Source: Anseranas semipalmata (taxonomy: Eukaryota > Chordata > Aves > Anseriformes > Anseranatidae). From it: a DNA stretch of 64,000 nucleotides. Location of the stretch: contig VXAA01003849.1 of assembly GCA_013399115.1 (NCBI GenBank), positions 358,338 through 422,337 of the forward strand. The letters are read 5' to 3'. Positions 37,313 to 50,108 of this stretch are shown in pieces. Every line of letters starts with the position of its first letter. Positions within the stretch are counted from its first letter, which is position 1. Made by a program: the position numbers and the translations under genes. Under the pieces are notes generated by a model. That model was not told the origin of the DNA. It ran no database searches and worked only from the letters and a program-made list of their open reading frames with translations.

Positions 37313-39585
37313 CATAGCTCTTACAAGCACTGCTCTGCTGGAACACCTAAGTTCTCATATATCTATTTAGCCTGATGTACAGCCTGAGAGAGAGATGCAT
37401 CATTGACATGACTACTCTTATCATGGGGCCAAACAGGCACTGCTGGAGGGAGTTGTAACTCCCTTCTCAATGCACTGCCTTTAGTAAATGCTGCTGTTAC
37501 CATGCTTTATTCCTGGAGACACATCTTTAGTAGTCTTCACAGCCCATAAAATGATGAAAGATCAGGGCATTTTACTGTTGCTGGATAGGTTATTTGGCAG
37601 ATGTTCCCAGGGAATCCTGAATCTTAGGCAAACAACAGAAACAAGATCAACAAGCCTTCAACTCAATTGCCATGTATAGAAACTAAAAGATAATGCAGTC
37701 TTAAAGAGAAGCAAGAGTAATGAAGTAGGAAAGGGAAAAGTGAGTGATCTTTTCCTAGGTACCATAAAATGGGGCTTTGCAAAGACGGCGCAATCTAAGA
37801 GAAGTGGAGGAACTCAGTGGTACAGCCTGAGTGGAGATTTTGATAGGAACCTTTATGCTAAATCGGAGGGCATTGGAATCTGTGTCATCTCTGAGCAGAG
37901 GCCTACATTCGAAAATTTTTGAGGTACCAAAAGTCCAATCTAGCTTTTATACGAAATTGCTTGTGAAGGCCAAAACAACAGAAAGAGTTTGTGGTTATGG
38001 CTGTGTGATCATTAATAACAGATCTATATTCTGGAGAATCATCCAGCAAGACAAATTAGATCCGGATCAAGTATAAGCGCACAATTGTATTTCTGTCTAT
38101 TTAATCAGAACATGGAATGATGTTTGTGCCAGCTTTTTTTACTTTTTACACTGATTTTATGCTGATTATAGAAAGATAGGAGACCTGTTCCACAACAAAG
38201 CCTGGAAGTACAGATGTTTTTGAACAAATATGAACAGTTAGAGTGAGTTGAAGCTCTTCTGTAAGTTCTGTAGACACAGCATTTTTGAGCTGGTTACTTA
38301 GGAATCCTTAAGTTACATTTATTATCTCATGTAGCCACAGCATGACTTTTTCCAAACCAAAAGTACGACTGACAGAACCTACAGACTGTATTACATGGAT
38401 TTCTGGTAAACAAAACTGTCTTCTCTTGGTACTTCTCTGCCTGGCATTTGCTTTTGTTCACATGACTGGATGCAGGCAAGCAGATGAAAAGGTCCCTGCA
38501 ACTTCCCAGCTAGTACCAGGACTGCTAGAACAGCCAGACTGAGCTGAGGGGGCTCAGTCACCATAGCTGCACCTTTCTGCAAAGCTAACGTATTACTAAG
38601 ATGCCTTACTCCGAAGAGCAGTTATCGTGGTTATACAAAAGGTCTTAACCAGAGGAAGCACTTTTGCTGTGGTATTTAGTTCTCCTATTATCTCTGAGTT
38701 TTTACCTTTCCCTCTAACCACCCTTTCTTTTTTCTTTGCCTTCTGTTTTGACATTTGTGGCTAAAAAGGCTTCTTTTGTGACACTGCCATGAAGTCATCA
38801 TTTAGAAGGCAACTAAAAGCAATGTCTTAAGCAGGCTGATGTTGGTACATGTCACTCAGGTCTCACAGTAGCTGATAAAACCTTGTGCAGCGTCTGCCTT
38901 TCTCACCAGGGAGGCTGTCAACAAAAACTGCATTTCCAGTCTCTGTTGTTTGCTGTTTTTTTTGCCTCACCTTTAGGTGTATGTTTGTCTTGTTTTGTTT
39001 TCAAGGAAGCAACGCTGAACTTTAACAGCAATTCCCACCCGTATCAACTGTTGCTAAAAGGACAGTTCTTACCATCTTTAATATTACCTGAAAGATTACC
39101 AGGACTGTTTCCCTTTAAAAATGTCTCTACAAGTAAAGGGCAAAGGAATAGGGGGTAGTTAATATGAAAGCGTGAGTTAATACTTTACAATTTCAGTGCT
39201 TTGACTGTTTTTCTGTTTTATCTTTAAGAAAAGGTTAAAGTGATTCTTAATAGTTCCTGTTGCCAGGGGACTAAGAAGTTGAAGATCAGAATCTTCTTTG
39301 CTTAATGTTAGACAGTGGCAAGATTTTGCAGTGCCCAGGCCAATTTCTTCCAGCAAAATTAACCTGAAATAATTTGCCTAAACACTGGCCTCCAGGGCAG
39401 GATCTCCTTATTCCATGTACTCGCTGTGTACCCAGAATTGCCACAGATCAAACAAAACATTTTATTTAACCTGAAATTAATGTCATAAGTCAAAAAATTC
39501 CCTGGCTTCAGTTCTGGCTTCAGGTTGGCCTGGTGGTTTTTGTTTTGTTTTTGTTTTTCAGTTTGGTCTATGTAACAAAATTCCA
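37313..39585. other. Noncoding stretch, nothing recognised
   Basis: Short frames on both strands (for example 37740-38076 +, 38391-38582 -, 38883-39158 +) have no recognised domains. Confidence 0.45.
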
Positions 39586-39610
39586 GTTTATGCTTTTCGA
39601 AAGCATAAAC
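39586..39610. repeat. Perfect 11-bp dyad with 3-base centre
   Basis: GTTTATGCTTT (39586-39596) and AAAGCATAAAC (39600-39610) are exact reverse complements around TCG. The dyad sits within the longest open interval of the window (39359-39895, - strand, 178 codons), which otherwise shows no protein family. Confidence 0.9.
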
Positions 39611-40193
39611 AAAGATCCAACATCTTAATATTCTTTTTCTCAGTGTTGCAGTTGACAACGAAATGTCTCTCAGGAATTGTATTTTCCCTCCTTGCAACCA
39701 GGGAAAAACAGAGAAGAAAACATGAAAACTAAAGTGACCAGTCGCAACATTATTTGTGTATGTGTAACTAACTTGCTTTAGTTCGTCAGTATTAGTTAGC
39801 CCTGTTCTGATTCTTGTCATGTTGGCACGGTAATTGGAAGACAAGATCCACCTAAATGAAACACAAGAGAACTGGTTAATGCTTATTGTTACCACCTTAT
39901 ATTAGTCTAAACATAGTAGAATTGCAATGAAATATAAACTGCCTTGCTATCAATATTTTATTTTGTTACAAGAAAATATAAACAGAGTTGTAATCCTACC
40001 TCTGGAAGGCAGTCTACAGAATGAAATTACTGGGAAAACATGGCACTAGAAAAGAGTCAATATACTATACAGAAGTATGCCTTGTTATTGATAGTTGTCT
40101 GATAACTAAGTGCCAGTCTTCTCTCTTTTATGACCATTTATCCCCTGCTTAAATAGTTTGAGTTCTGTGAAGGAGATCCTGAAATCTGTCATG
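39611..40193. other. Noncoding stretch, nothing recognised
   Basis: AT-rich sequence leading into the pyrimidine tract. The 5' part of the unsupported 178-codon - strand open interval covers the first ~285 bases. Confidence 0.45.
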
Positions 40194-40291
40194 CTTTTTT
40201 TCTTTTTCTACCTTTTTCTTCACTTCTTTCTCTTTTCTTTCTCTCTTTTTCTGTTTCTTTCTCTCTCTCTCTCTTTTTTTTTTTTTTCCTT
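40194..40291 (+). repeat. 98-nt polypyrimidine tract
   Basis: Ninety-eight bases with only three purines (40210, 40222, 40253). It includes TTCTTT and CTCTCT blocks and a 15-T run, and ends in CCTTAG. It could form triplex DNA, and on the + strand it resembles an exaggerated splice acceptor (AG at 40292-40293), but the sequence behind it is not exon-like. Confidence 0.9.
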
Positions 40292-40293
40292 AG

Positions 40294-41360
40294 AATAGGC
40301 CTTTGGCACCATCCTTTGATCATTTAAGGGGGAAAAAGGTCTTCTTCATGTTAGAAGTGTTTGACCTTCCTTAGTTTTCCAGAGCATATCTATAGTACCT
40401 ATAGTATCTAACATATTTAACTTATCTAGATTCTGAATCTTGAAATATCTTTCGGGTAAATTGATCAAGTTATGCCGACTGCTGTAGCTAGCGCATATGA
40501 GAACAGACTTACCAGCATCATCAACCATCAGATGGCAGCTCCTGATTCCTAGCCTGAATTATGAGATACCCCTTCACACTTGGGTAGACTGAGTCTGGGG
40601 AGAGCTAGATGCCTTACCTGCCTTAAATGCTTGGCCTCTGTTTATCATGTGGTATGTAGCCAGAAATGAAGTGTTGAATATTTAACAAAGACTTCATTTA
40701 TCCAAAACATTCACTTGTCAGTGTAGACAAGTAGGTGCTAATAAGTACCAGAAAAACACCAATAGTTTAAATAGTATTAGCAAATATCCCTTCCTTTCTT
40801 AATTGGTGTATGCTACACAGGAACTGAATTTTGAATGTACAACCAAATGTTAAAAGTTGTTTCCAAGCCTTACTCTCTCCTCAATGAGACATCAAACTGT
40901 TGTCACCCAATCCTTTTTATTTTACTTTTTAGTTCAATACTTTGATCATTCCCCTCTGACATGGTTCCTGCTGTACCAGATTAGCTAGCAGCAAGTTGCT
41001 AGCTAGATGAAAAAACCCTTTAATGGGGTCTGTTTAGTACTTCATCTGTAAATCATTTATGTAAAGAAAGTGTAACTAAGTCACAAATTGGCAGATAATT
41101 TCTTAGACATTTGTGTTGCTTATGAAATTACTACCCAACCTTCCCTTCTGCTAAATATTCTTTAGAATGTTGGTATAAACTTTCTGTTTTCTTTTTTCTT
41201 TTTTTAATGAAAACATAAAGAAGAAGATTGCAGCAAGCTAAACAAGTATTTTTCTTTGAGAAAATAATGCACCTTTTAAACAAAGGAAATGCAGTTCCTC
41301 TAATCCACTGGAACTCAGTAAACAAACTGATATGGTGCAATAAGGAAAAGACTATTTAAG
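40294..41360. other. Noncoding stretch, nothing recognised
   Basis: Contains a CTAGCAGCAAGTTGCTAG dyad near 40986-41003. No gene or repeat family was recognised before the LTR remnant. Confidence 0.45.
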
Positions 41361-41579
41361 TTATTCTGGTTTTGGGTGGGATAGAGTAAATTTTCTTCGT
41401 AGAGGCTCATATGATGCTGTGCTTTGGATTTTTGATGAAAATAAAAAACCTGTGCTTACACAGAGCCAAGGACGATTCAGCTCCTCGTGCTGCCCTGCCA
41501 GCGAGGGGGCTGGGGGTGAAGAAGGGTGAGTGAGCGACTCAGTGGTGCTGAGCTGCCTGCTGGGGTTCAACCACAACAA
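41361..41579 (+). mobile_element. Degraded endogenous-retrovirus LTR, internally deleted
   Basis: The beginning (TATTCTGGTTTTGGGTGGGA, then ATAGAGTAAATTTTCTTC, GTGCTGTGCTTTGGATTT) follows a widespread bird ERV LTR, as remembered. The end (GCTGAGCTGCCTGCTGGGG, then TTCAACCACAACAA) matches the 3' edge of the same family. The middle, including most of the promoter region, is missing or rearranged, so about 220 bases remain. No gag, pol or env sequence and no second LTR is visible, so this is an old solitary relic. Clear target-site duplications were not seen. Family name left open. Confidence 0.6.
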
Positions 41580-41929
41580 CTAGAAAGGGGAGAGTTGGTA
41601 CAAGGAATGTATGGTAGCAGTGGAACTGTTTAGGGGACAAAAAGTAACAGGATGATCAGGGTTGTAGCAAGAGACCTTTAAAGCTAAGGGAAATCCAGAA
41701 GAGCATTTTCCAGAACAGTAGGGATTTGAGGAAGGAAACCATGGATACTATTGCTTGGTCGAGACTATTTTCTACATTACTTTTTGTTGGTACAAGCTAC
41801 AGCCCTAGCGGAAAAGAGTATTGGGGTTAAAGAAACAGGAGGAAAGGTCCTTTTGAGGACTCAGATCTGATTAAAGGATAGGAAGCAGGTGGTTTTGGGG
41901 ACACTTCAAGAAGGAAAAGAGTCAGTAGT
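41580..41929. other. Unassigned stretch between LTR and CR1 relic
   Basis: Sequence such as GAAAGGTCCTTTTGAGGACT may already belong to the 5' part of the CR1 relic that follows, but it is too diverged to assign. Confidence 0.35.
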
Positions 41930-42790
41930 GGAGAATCCCAGAGATAGGTGCTAGTACTGTTTTTATTCAACACCTTCATCGATGATCTGAAGAACAGAAT
42001 GTGCAGTGAAATCTCCAAGGTCATGGACAATACCAGTCAAATAATCAAATCCCACACTGATGATGAGCTCTGGAAGGACCTTGCAAAATTGAGTGAGGGA
42101 ACAAAAATGTTTCAGATGAACATCTCTATAGATCAATGTACAGTAATGCACCTGCAGAAAACTGACTTAAAACATAAATACTGCAGATCTTGGAACTTGT
42201 AATTCCAGCTCAGAAAAGAGATTTTCAGAGTAATCATTGATTTCAGTTCTCTGAAGCAATTGGCTCAATGTACAGTGTCAGCCAGAAAAGCAAACAAAAT
42301 GTCAGGCATCATCAGGAGTGGTTTTGGGAACAAGACAGAGGGTATCATTTTGGTGCTATGTAAATCCTTAAAGAACCCACATCTGAAGTATAGTGTGCTA
42401 TTCTGCTCCCTGTAGAGGACATAGCAGAGCTACAGAAGCTACAGAGGAAGGCAGCTGAAATGATTAAGGGGGTAACAAAGCTGCTGCATGGAAAGGACTA
42501 AAAAGGCTGGGACCTTTCACATGGGAAAGGTAAAAGCTGAAAATGATATGCCTGATGTTTGCAAAAATTTTATTTATTATTCAAGAAATACTGCAACGCT
42601 AGATTTGGGGACAGTCACTCAAAATAGCAAGAGGTAAAAAGAGGTTAAAAAAAAGGAATTTTTAATATGGTGGATAGTGAACTTGTGAAAGTGTTGCCAC
42701 AGGAGGCTGTGCGGATGGTATCATCAGGTTGAAAAGGGGCTTGGAGAACTTTCTGGCCAACAGGGTGAAGGCATGTACTAAAGACAGAGG
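41930..42790 (+). mobile_element. Old CR1-type LINE, ORF2 C-terminal half, heavily mutated
   Basis: The translation, across several frames, retains the order of the CR1 second open reading frame. It has an NTFIDDLKNRMC segment (family IFINDLD), a degenerate TDDELWKDLAKLSEGTKMFQ segment, NISIDQCTVMHL (family N..KCKVLHL), ARKANKMSGIIRSGFGNK with a following IILVLCKSLKNPHLKYSVLF, and a nucleotide block GTTGCCACAGGAGGCTGTG typical of the CR1 3' part. Stops and frameshifts occur throughout, so it is inactive. The divergence is far greater than in the copies at 33188 and 36951, which points to an older CR1 subfamily. The 3' end repeat is not found. Confidence 0.75.
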
Positions 42791-45700
42791 AGGCAGGGAT
42801 GTGTCTCGGAGATGCCTAACCCAATGACAGCAGCTGCTGGCAGACTGAGAGAGGAGCGAGCTGCTGGTGGTGGCCAGGCTGACGTGCTCTCCGGTGCTAG
42901 GAGCAGTCTCTGCTACGGCTGGAGATGGAGGACCAGACTGTGCTTTTGTGTTAGGCTGGGTGTAAGGGAGGCTTTCCCTGACAATTCTTTGAGGTTTTGC
43001 TCCAGTTACAATCTAAATAATATGTGAGGGTCTTGTTGTAGATCTCTAGATGAAAGCACAGGGGATGCAGTACTTCACAGGCTGCAGAGTAACTCTGGGT
43101 AGATTCTCAGCAGTAAGGGGAGCAGCGGTTCACAGATCAGGGTGACTTTGGTCGCAAAATGGCGTGGAAGTAGTTCCAATGAGTGCTTTGAACTTGGTAG
43201 GTTTAAAAGATTGAGGCACAAACATTTTCCCTTGTTTACATGGCTTACATACATATTTCTATTTCTCATGTATCTATTGACGCTGTCACGTTTCTATTCA
43301 GAAAGTATTTAATACCTTTTGTGGTTTTGACTGTTTAGAAGTACTTGTTTTCTTGATTTTTTTTTCGGATCTGGGTTTTGTTGTTATGAATGTCTATTTT
43401 GTTACCATGGTTTTCAGTAAGTAAATGACACCATATAAAGCAGCTCAAAATGGGGGAGTTTTATAAATTATANTAAAATATAAAATTTCATTTGGATTTT
43501 TATTTCAGTCTTCAAAGTAGCCATGCCTTGCTACAGCCCTAAATATTGCTTTCTGTTCTTGATATTTGTGCCTTTCAAATAGTTAGTTTTGCTGTCTGAA
43601 AAGTTCTCTTTAATGCTACACTTGATGTGTTACTGCTGGGGAAGAAAAGACACTTTCACATCTTTCACATTTGCAGATGATGTGGTGCCAAAAGAGTTTC
43701 ACTATTTTACAAATGTGCAGATCCCAATGGTTGCCACGGGGTTGCCTAAAAGTGTGTGTTTTAGTCTATTAACATTCACATTTGATTTGAGTTGTTGATG
43801 TTTTTAGTCACTAAGGGATGTCTACCTTGAAAGCTAAAGATAGATCATGCTTTAGGTTTTTAAAATCTGTTTATGTGTGTCTTGCAGCATATCAATTGCA
43901 ATGTTAATTGAGTTGTAACTAGCTAAGAAATATTCTAAAATCTGTTGAGTGCATGTTTATGTGATGGACTTTTGCTGGCATAGCTCTGAGCCAGGTAAGT
44001 TGAGCTCTGCTGGCTGATGCCCCTCAGACTCACGCGTCTGGATTTCTCTGAAATGAGACAAGATGCTGCTACCTGTCATTTTTTGCACTATCCCATTGCT
44101 ATAGGTGAGCAGAGACAGCAGAAAGGAGCATGTATCTTTGCCATGGGTTTTCCAGTTCATGTTCTGGCATATTTACTTATGCTACTAGTTAAGACATGCC
44201 TGTGCTAATATAGCATATAAACTACAAACTGGAGTTTGCTTTTGTTGTCTCTGCTGTGGGGGCAGTTACCTCTGGCAGGTACGTAAGGTAAAAAACTGCG
44301 GACAATATCCTCTTGAATCATTGCAGCTGTTTTCTTTGCTGAAGAGTCAGTCTGTTATGTCTAAAAACTGTATTTTTGTTAATTCTACTTTTTTTAACTC
44401 CTGTAAGGATGAAGCTGTCGTAGATTAGTATAAAGCTTTGGTTTGTCAATATAGCAACATCTGCGCTAGCGTTATGCTGGTATAGAGCATGTTATACTTT
44501 CTAAAGTATGCAGGCATATATAACCTATTTACATAACAGTAACTTGACACCTATATAGATACAGTCTCATTGATATGTAGATATGATCTAATTGAAATAG
44601 TTGCATTGTGGCTCACCCAGGATGGGAGAGCAGGGATTATACTTTATTGATTGGATTATTTCTCACTTTAATTATTCTTAGTCTTATGAGTTGCAAGATG
44701 CTAATTCTACCTTAAAAGCTCAGGACTATATCTCACATAATTCCCCCTCCTCCAGCAGCCAGAAAAGGTGGAACCCTATTAAATAAATGTTTATGAAGTA
44801 TACGTGGACACCAAAAAGTCTTAGAGAAAATGTCAAATTGGGCAGAAACAAAACCTTACTGCATCCTTTTCTAATTATTGTGAAACTATTTTGTGTCGTG
44901 CAAACAGAAGAACGAGACTGCTGTTGTGATTTTGTCTTCTCCTTCAAAGGGTTACATGCCTGTATTAGCTTTCTGTAGAAAAGCATGGGTGCTGTACACG
45001 GATGGTCACGTCAGCTCACACCAAGGCTCACCCTTGAGATACTGACTAAATAAGCTGGTGGGTGGTGTCACATTCTGTGTTGCTGCAGCTACATTACTGG
45101 TGACACCTGAACTAGCTAGTTTTAATCTAGCTCATGGCTGCTTATAAGAGCCACAGTTACTACAAAGTAGTCAGACCCCGGGTCAGACTGAGCGGTAGGT
45201 TCTCGGGTGAACTCTCTGTTTCTGCAGCATTCCTTTACAAAGGAAACCAGAAAGGTGTTTGTATAAATTTTACATGTGAATGTTGTAAATTCCAAGATTT
45301 TTAGATGTTTTGGCACTGTTCCTGGATACACACCCTTCCAGCCTCAGGATAGAGTAGTGAAGGTCTGATTGTGCTGATTTGTGGTATGTCAGAACAGAGA
45401 CGCTTCTTTGGTGGAGTCAGCCTCTTCTCCATGCTGGTGTGTTTTCAGTTTTAATATAAAAGTCAAGCCCTAGCTGTTAGCCTTGAAAACAGGCACTGGA
45501 TGCAGGGACCTGAAACAATAGCTCTGACAGATGTGGCGGGCCCATTCATTTCAACAGTATTAATGCTGATACCTAGTTATACTGTAAATGTCAGTGCTGT
45601 TAACTATTTCACTGCTCATCGGAAGCATGCTAGAGCAGGGTTTTAAACAGCTGCAAAACCTACTCAGAACCAGGGCTCGTGTGGTACCACTGGTAGCAGC

Positions 45701-48700
45701 CTGGAAGATAAGCCACCTCTTTACCTTAATCAGGAAGCAGCAAATTGTCCCATTGAGGCAGTAAGTGTTCCCACTTTTGCTTTCTTCTCTTTCCCCCTAG
45801 TTGTCATTATTTCCTTACGGTGAACAGGGGTTATTAAGCACTTTGAGACATGCAAAGTTTATTGAGGTGTTGAAAATGAGAAGCCCGTAAAGCTTATCCA
45901 GACAATGAAGTCCAAGCGATGGGAACCTGTGACCATGGAGCCCAGTTCATATCGAGAATATCTGCACTAAAAATAGCATATGACTTCTGCAATAGTAGAA
46001 GAATAGATTATTCTGCAGCCAAAACCTGGAAGGGTGACTGATGCTGTTGAGTGGTTGTAAGACAATAATACGGCCTTGCTCTTGGGAAAGTGCTTAACAG
46101 GAAAGAGAAGCTGGGAACCAGTAACAGCAGAACATCTATCTATATAGTTGAATTCTTTATAGAAAAATTGTGTAGTTGCTAAAGCAAATCACAAATGACT
46201 AGATGTTGCTGGCTTATTCCAGTATACTGCACAGGGTTAAACTTCTAAATAGTACCACTCTATATTTTCCATAGAGCTGTAAAGTGTAATGATAAACCAG
46301 AGAAAGCTGTTGTTTCCTTTTGATCGCCCTTATTTGTAATGTGGAAAGACAAACCTTATTTTTATTCTTCATGGTGCTGTTCAGTAATGCCTGTTTTGAA
46401 AGGGCTACCAATAATATGACACGGAGTCACTGCAGACTTCCATCTCTTTGCCCTGCCTCTGCACTGATCAATTCTTCTCATACCCTTGGAAGAGGACTTG
46501 CTGTTCATCCTTTACTGCTGCTTTAGTACATAGGTATCAGCGAGAAAACTCATTACTAACCATGAATCAGAGTACTTGTCTTATTTCAGTTTTGTTTCTT
46601 ATCTGGTTATTTATGATCAGTATTTAATTTTCTTTCTTAATTGATGCACTTGTAATACCAGGAAAATTCATGTGGACCCCTTCCCCTTTTGATAAGCCAC
46701 GAATAAAGAAATAAAGTTACTAAATATGTACAGTGTCACAGTTGTAAGGCATGTGGTTTTAATTAAGTTTTAACTAATTCCCTTTATCTTGTCATAGTAA
46801 TTATGACTGTACAAGTCATGTCACATTAATATGTGAAAGCAGCACTTTGGCATGGCTGGTCAAGGAACAAAGCCTTTATGACCTGCCTTGTTAAATTAAG
46901 CCAGAGAGACTGATCAACTTGTATTTTGTTACCTTCTTTGATAAATTATGTTAAAGGTGAAGAAAAGTGCTAAAGGGCCAACACACATTGGTGCTAAATA
47001 ATGCTGAACTACGGCAGCAAACAGATTGAGAGGAGAGAACTTGCAGACCTTTTAAATTTATGCCCTAGGCTTTGATAATGAAAAATGAAATGACATATAG
47101 CAATGAAGTAGTTTAAGTGAATTGATAATGCTTGAACAAATCTAAACTTTTTCCTTTTTTGTATGATAGAGTTGGATACTCTGGTGTTCCGACTAAATTT
47201 TCCATCTCCTGTTTAGGCAGGGGTTGTATTATACAGAATATAACTCTGAAGTTAGCTAGGGATTCCCAGTACGTTAGTTAGTCGCTACTACCAAATCATC
47301 AAGGTACTTACAGAGACGAGTAAGTGCAATGCAGTCTTCTCAACCTTTAGTAGGGCGTAAGGTCTACTCCAGGAGTAAGCTGCTTTTCACCTTCACAGGG
47401 AAGTTTTATGTATACTGTAAATTTGTGTCCTAGCTCACTTACCAGTCAGTTTCCTATATAGGCAAGCTCTATCAGCGACCCGTTAGCCTAGGTAAGTTGC
47501 CTTCAGTTTTGATTTCTGCACTGACACCTGTACTGATTTGTGTATATTTGAACTATGTCACAACAGTGGTTCGTCTTGTTACAATGTGAAGTCATGCTCA
47601 TAAAAACTAGCAAAAGAATGAGTACATAACTTTGTGTCAAGTTCTTTATGTGGATGGTCTGCTTCATCCTCGCACCCCCTGTCTTCCATCTACACTTTGA
47701 AGGAGCAAGAGAAATGTGCTTTTTCATGCTATGCCAATAACTACTGGAGGGGTCCCTCACAACCCTTCTGACTACGTCAATCCTTATCTTTTTGAGACAT
47801 TTTCCATTAGAAATAACTATAGTATCTACTTCTGCTGTTTTTGCACGAAGCTGCTGTAGGGACAATTTTTGAAGACTCCTGGCTGGATTCTTAGCTGGGG
47901 TCTGTGGCCTTTTCATAGCACAGACTTTAATCAGTTTTGAAATTCAGTCCTCTGTTCCATGAGGAATATGCTGAGTAATAACAGCATATCATTGTCACAA
48001 CAGCTTGCAGGCAGATCCAGGAAGACAGCCCTATTTTCTTTTCACATATCTGCATATATTTCTTTCCAATATCTTGGGACCAAAAGGAATAATAAAAAAA
48101 AAATATTCTTTTTCTTTTCCAGACAATGACATCTAGGAAAGGGTATGCTTTAGGTACTTACATCTCTATGAACCTGAACAGTCCTGGTGGATGGCATACT
48201 TCAAAAGAGAAGATACTGTGTAGGAAATTACAGCATGGCTCCATTTTGCTACATACAAATTTTAACATTGTGTGCCTAAGTTCACATACCTCTTCAAATA
48301 AAAGTCAGCATTGCAGACAAAGATGGGTGGTCTGACCTTGGAAAGTAAATAACTGGAAAAATAAGAGCTAAGAATGAGAGGTCTCTTTAGGAGTCTGGGA
48401 AAGAAGTTGGAGAGAGCCATGTGTTCCTCCCCACCAACACTGGATGCTGCTTCTCATTGACATGCCACTGAAATGGAACATGGCAATAAGATGCTTTGAG
48501 AACCCTCAGAGTTTTCAAGACTTGCAAGATTATCTCATTAAAAAACACAGCTAAGATCATAGAACTCAAATGGGGGAAAACATATTAATTTGGAGACGCT
48601 TGGATTAAGCTTTTCAAAGATTATGAAAAGCAGGTGGCTGGTATGAACTTCAGAAAGGTTCTATTTTCCTGACCATTTCAGTCAGCGTTCCTAAAGCATG

Positions 48701-49812
48701 AAATACTAAGCATCTTGCAGCAGCAAAATAGACACCAAGGTCTGATCAGGAAATTTTGTTTTACTAAATTAATTATACAGGAAAATAAGCATACACTTAC
48801 TTCAACAAGAGACTTACTTTATAGGCATGTGTATATTGGGCATGGACCGATTTTAAAAACTGTCTGCTCAGAAAGCATTTAATCTGACTCTCCTATATTT
48901 CCTGTGTAGTTCATTTTGGACTTAAATGGCCCAAGGGCAACTTTGCAGTGGTGAGCAGAGTTACTGAATGTTTTTGGTGAATTAGCTCAGGAGAATTTGC
49001 AAAGCTCTGGGTTCTGGCATTTTCCACAGAAACCAAACATAATCATACCTCTTTATGAAGTTTTCAGAACAATGTACATAAATACCATCCTCCTTCTCTC
49101 AGACCTGTTCTCTACCACTAGATTCCCAGCTAGCAAGACATAACTTGCTAGTATGCTAACTTGCACACTTACTGATGTTGCTGTTTATTGCTCCACGATC
49201 TGCAAGCAGGAAGCACCTGGGAGATTAAATCTTAGAGTGGGTTGTTAAAAGGGCAAGAAATTTGAGAATTTGATAACTTAGAAGGCAGAAGGCGACTGTT
49301 GATATACTCTATGTGTATATATATACATATACACACTATATGAAGCATCAGATTTATGAATCAAGCCACTGATTAGCAAGTTTCCTCCTTGAACAGAGTG
49401 AGATGAAAATTAGTGGACAGTGGTGATTCAGAAGATGCAGGAGTTCTACCTCAGCTGGTGAAGAGGGAAAGCCTGACTACATTCTGGATGCATACTAGAA
49501 CTTTTCTAGACTTTTCATAAATCAAGCTTCTAATGTTTTTGTACTTGCTTATTTTTAATCATGGTGAAGATGTATAAAAGCTGCCTTCTGATCTCCAGAT
49601 AATTATCTCCCACTAATTACTGAAATCATGAAGGTTTTTGTATAGAACATGGACACTATTTTGCTGTTAGGGGAAAAAAGTACATTTTAGGAGAGTTTTC
49701 AAAGCATCCATAGAATTTTTAGAATTGATTTTTCAGGATTTGAAGTTTTTGTTTTGTTTTGTTTTGTTTTTGCTTGAGTTTTAAGTGAATAAACTTTTTA
49801 GTTTTGTTTCAG
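42791..49812. other. Long gene-poor stretch
   Basis: About 7 kb without a recognisable gene. One N lies at 43473. A donor-like CCAG|GTAAGT (GT at 43995-43996) and another at 47491-47492 have no convincing partner. The - strand open interval 47916-47503 starts with ATG and is basic at its N-terminus (MKRPQTPAKNPARSLQKL), but it has no recognised homolog. An alternating AT/GT block lies near 49311-49340 and a (GTTTT)n repeat at 49750-49771. Confidence 0.45.
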
Positions 49813-50024
49813 CTTGCTTTCTATTAAAGAAAGATTTTTCACCAGCTGACCCTACATTAGCAATGAAAAACTTTAATCAGATGCTGCAATGTGCCCATTT
49901 CCTGCAGGCTTCTAACATGAATTGGAACCTGCTGGAAAAAGAAGCTGACTTTCTCAGCAAGTCGTTGTTCAAAGCAAGCAGGAGATTTCAGGAGTGGCAC
50001 CTTTTATTCCCCAGCAGGAGCTGA
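49813..50024 (+). CDS. Candidate 3'-terminal coding exon, unrecognised
   Basis: A T-rich tract ending in TTTTGTTTCAG (AG at 49811-49812) precedes an open interval of about 70 codons that ends with TGA at 50022-50024. The frame needs one base from an upstream exon. It starts CFLLKKDFSPADPTLAMKNF, continues through NQMLQCAHFLQASNMNWNLL and EKEADFLSKSLFKASRRFQE, and ends WHLLFPSRS. The composition looks like a soluble helical protein with a basic end. There is no ATG near the start (the first M is residue 17), so this would be a last exon rather than a complete gene. An AATAAA lies 79 bases after the stop. I do not recognise the family. It may be a chance open frame. Confidence 0.28.
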
Positions 50025-50102
50025 ACCCCTACTTCAGCAGAGAAAAAAAAAAAAATTAAAAAAAAATGCCAAAACACTAAGAGTGAAATCAAAGGTTAAG
50101 GA

Positions 50103-50108
50103 AATAAA
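50103..50108 (+). terminator. Candidate polyadenylation signal
   Basis: AATAAA (50103-50108) lies 79 bases downstream of the TGA at 50022-50024. It would serve the candidate terminal exon at 49813-50024 if that is real. A-rich sequence at 50042-50067 lies between them. AATAAA is frequent in AT-rich DNA. Confidence 0.2.

Noticed and set aside
39359..39895. Longest open interval of the window (- strand, 178 codons) as a gene
   Set aside because: No recognisable domain, low-complexity Gln/Asn/Lys section from a T-rich tract, no convincing splice sites or promoter. Open intervals of this size occur by chance in 64 kb of two-stranded sequence.
43995..47492. Strong donor-like CAG|GTAAGT and TAG|GTAAGT sites (43995 and 47491)
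   Set aside because: Isolated donors without a matching open exon upstream are common at this window size.
47503..47916. 137-codon - strand frame starting MKRPQTPAKNPARS
   Set aside because: It has a true ATG and a basic start, but no homolog is recognised and its second half is Cys/Asn-rich low-information sequence. Worth a database search, not a call.
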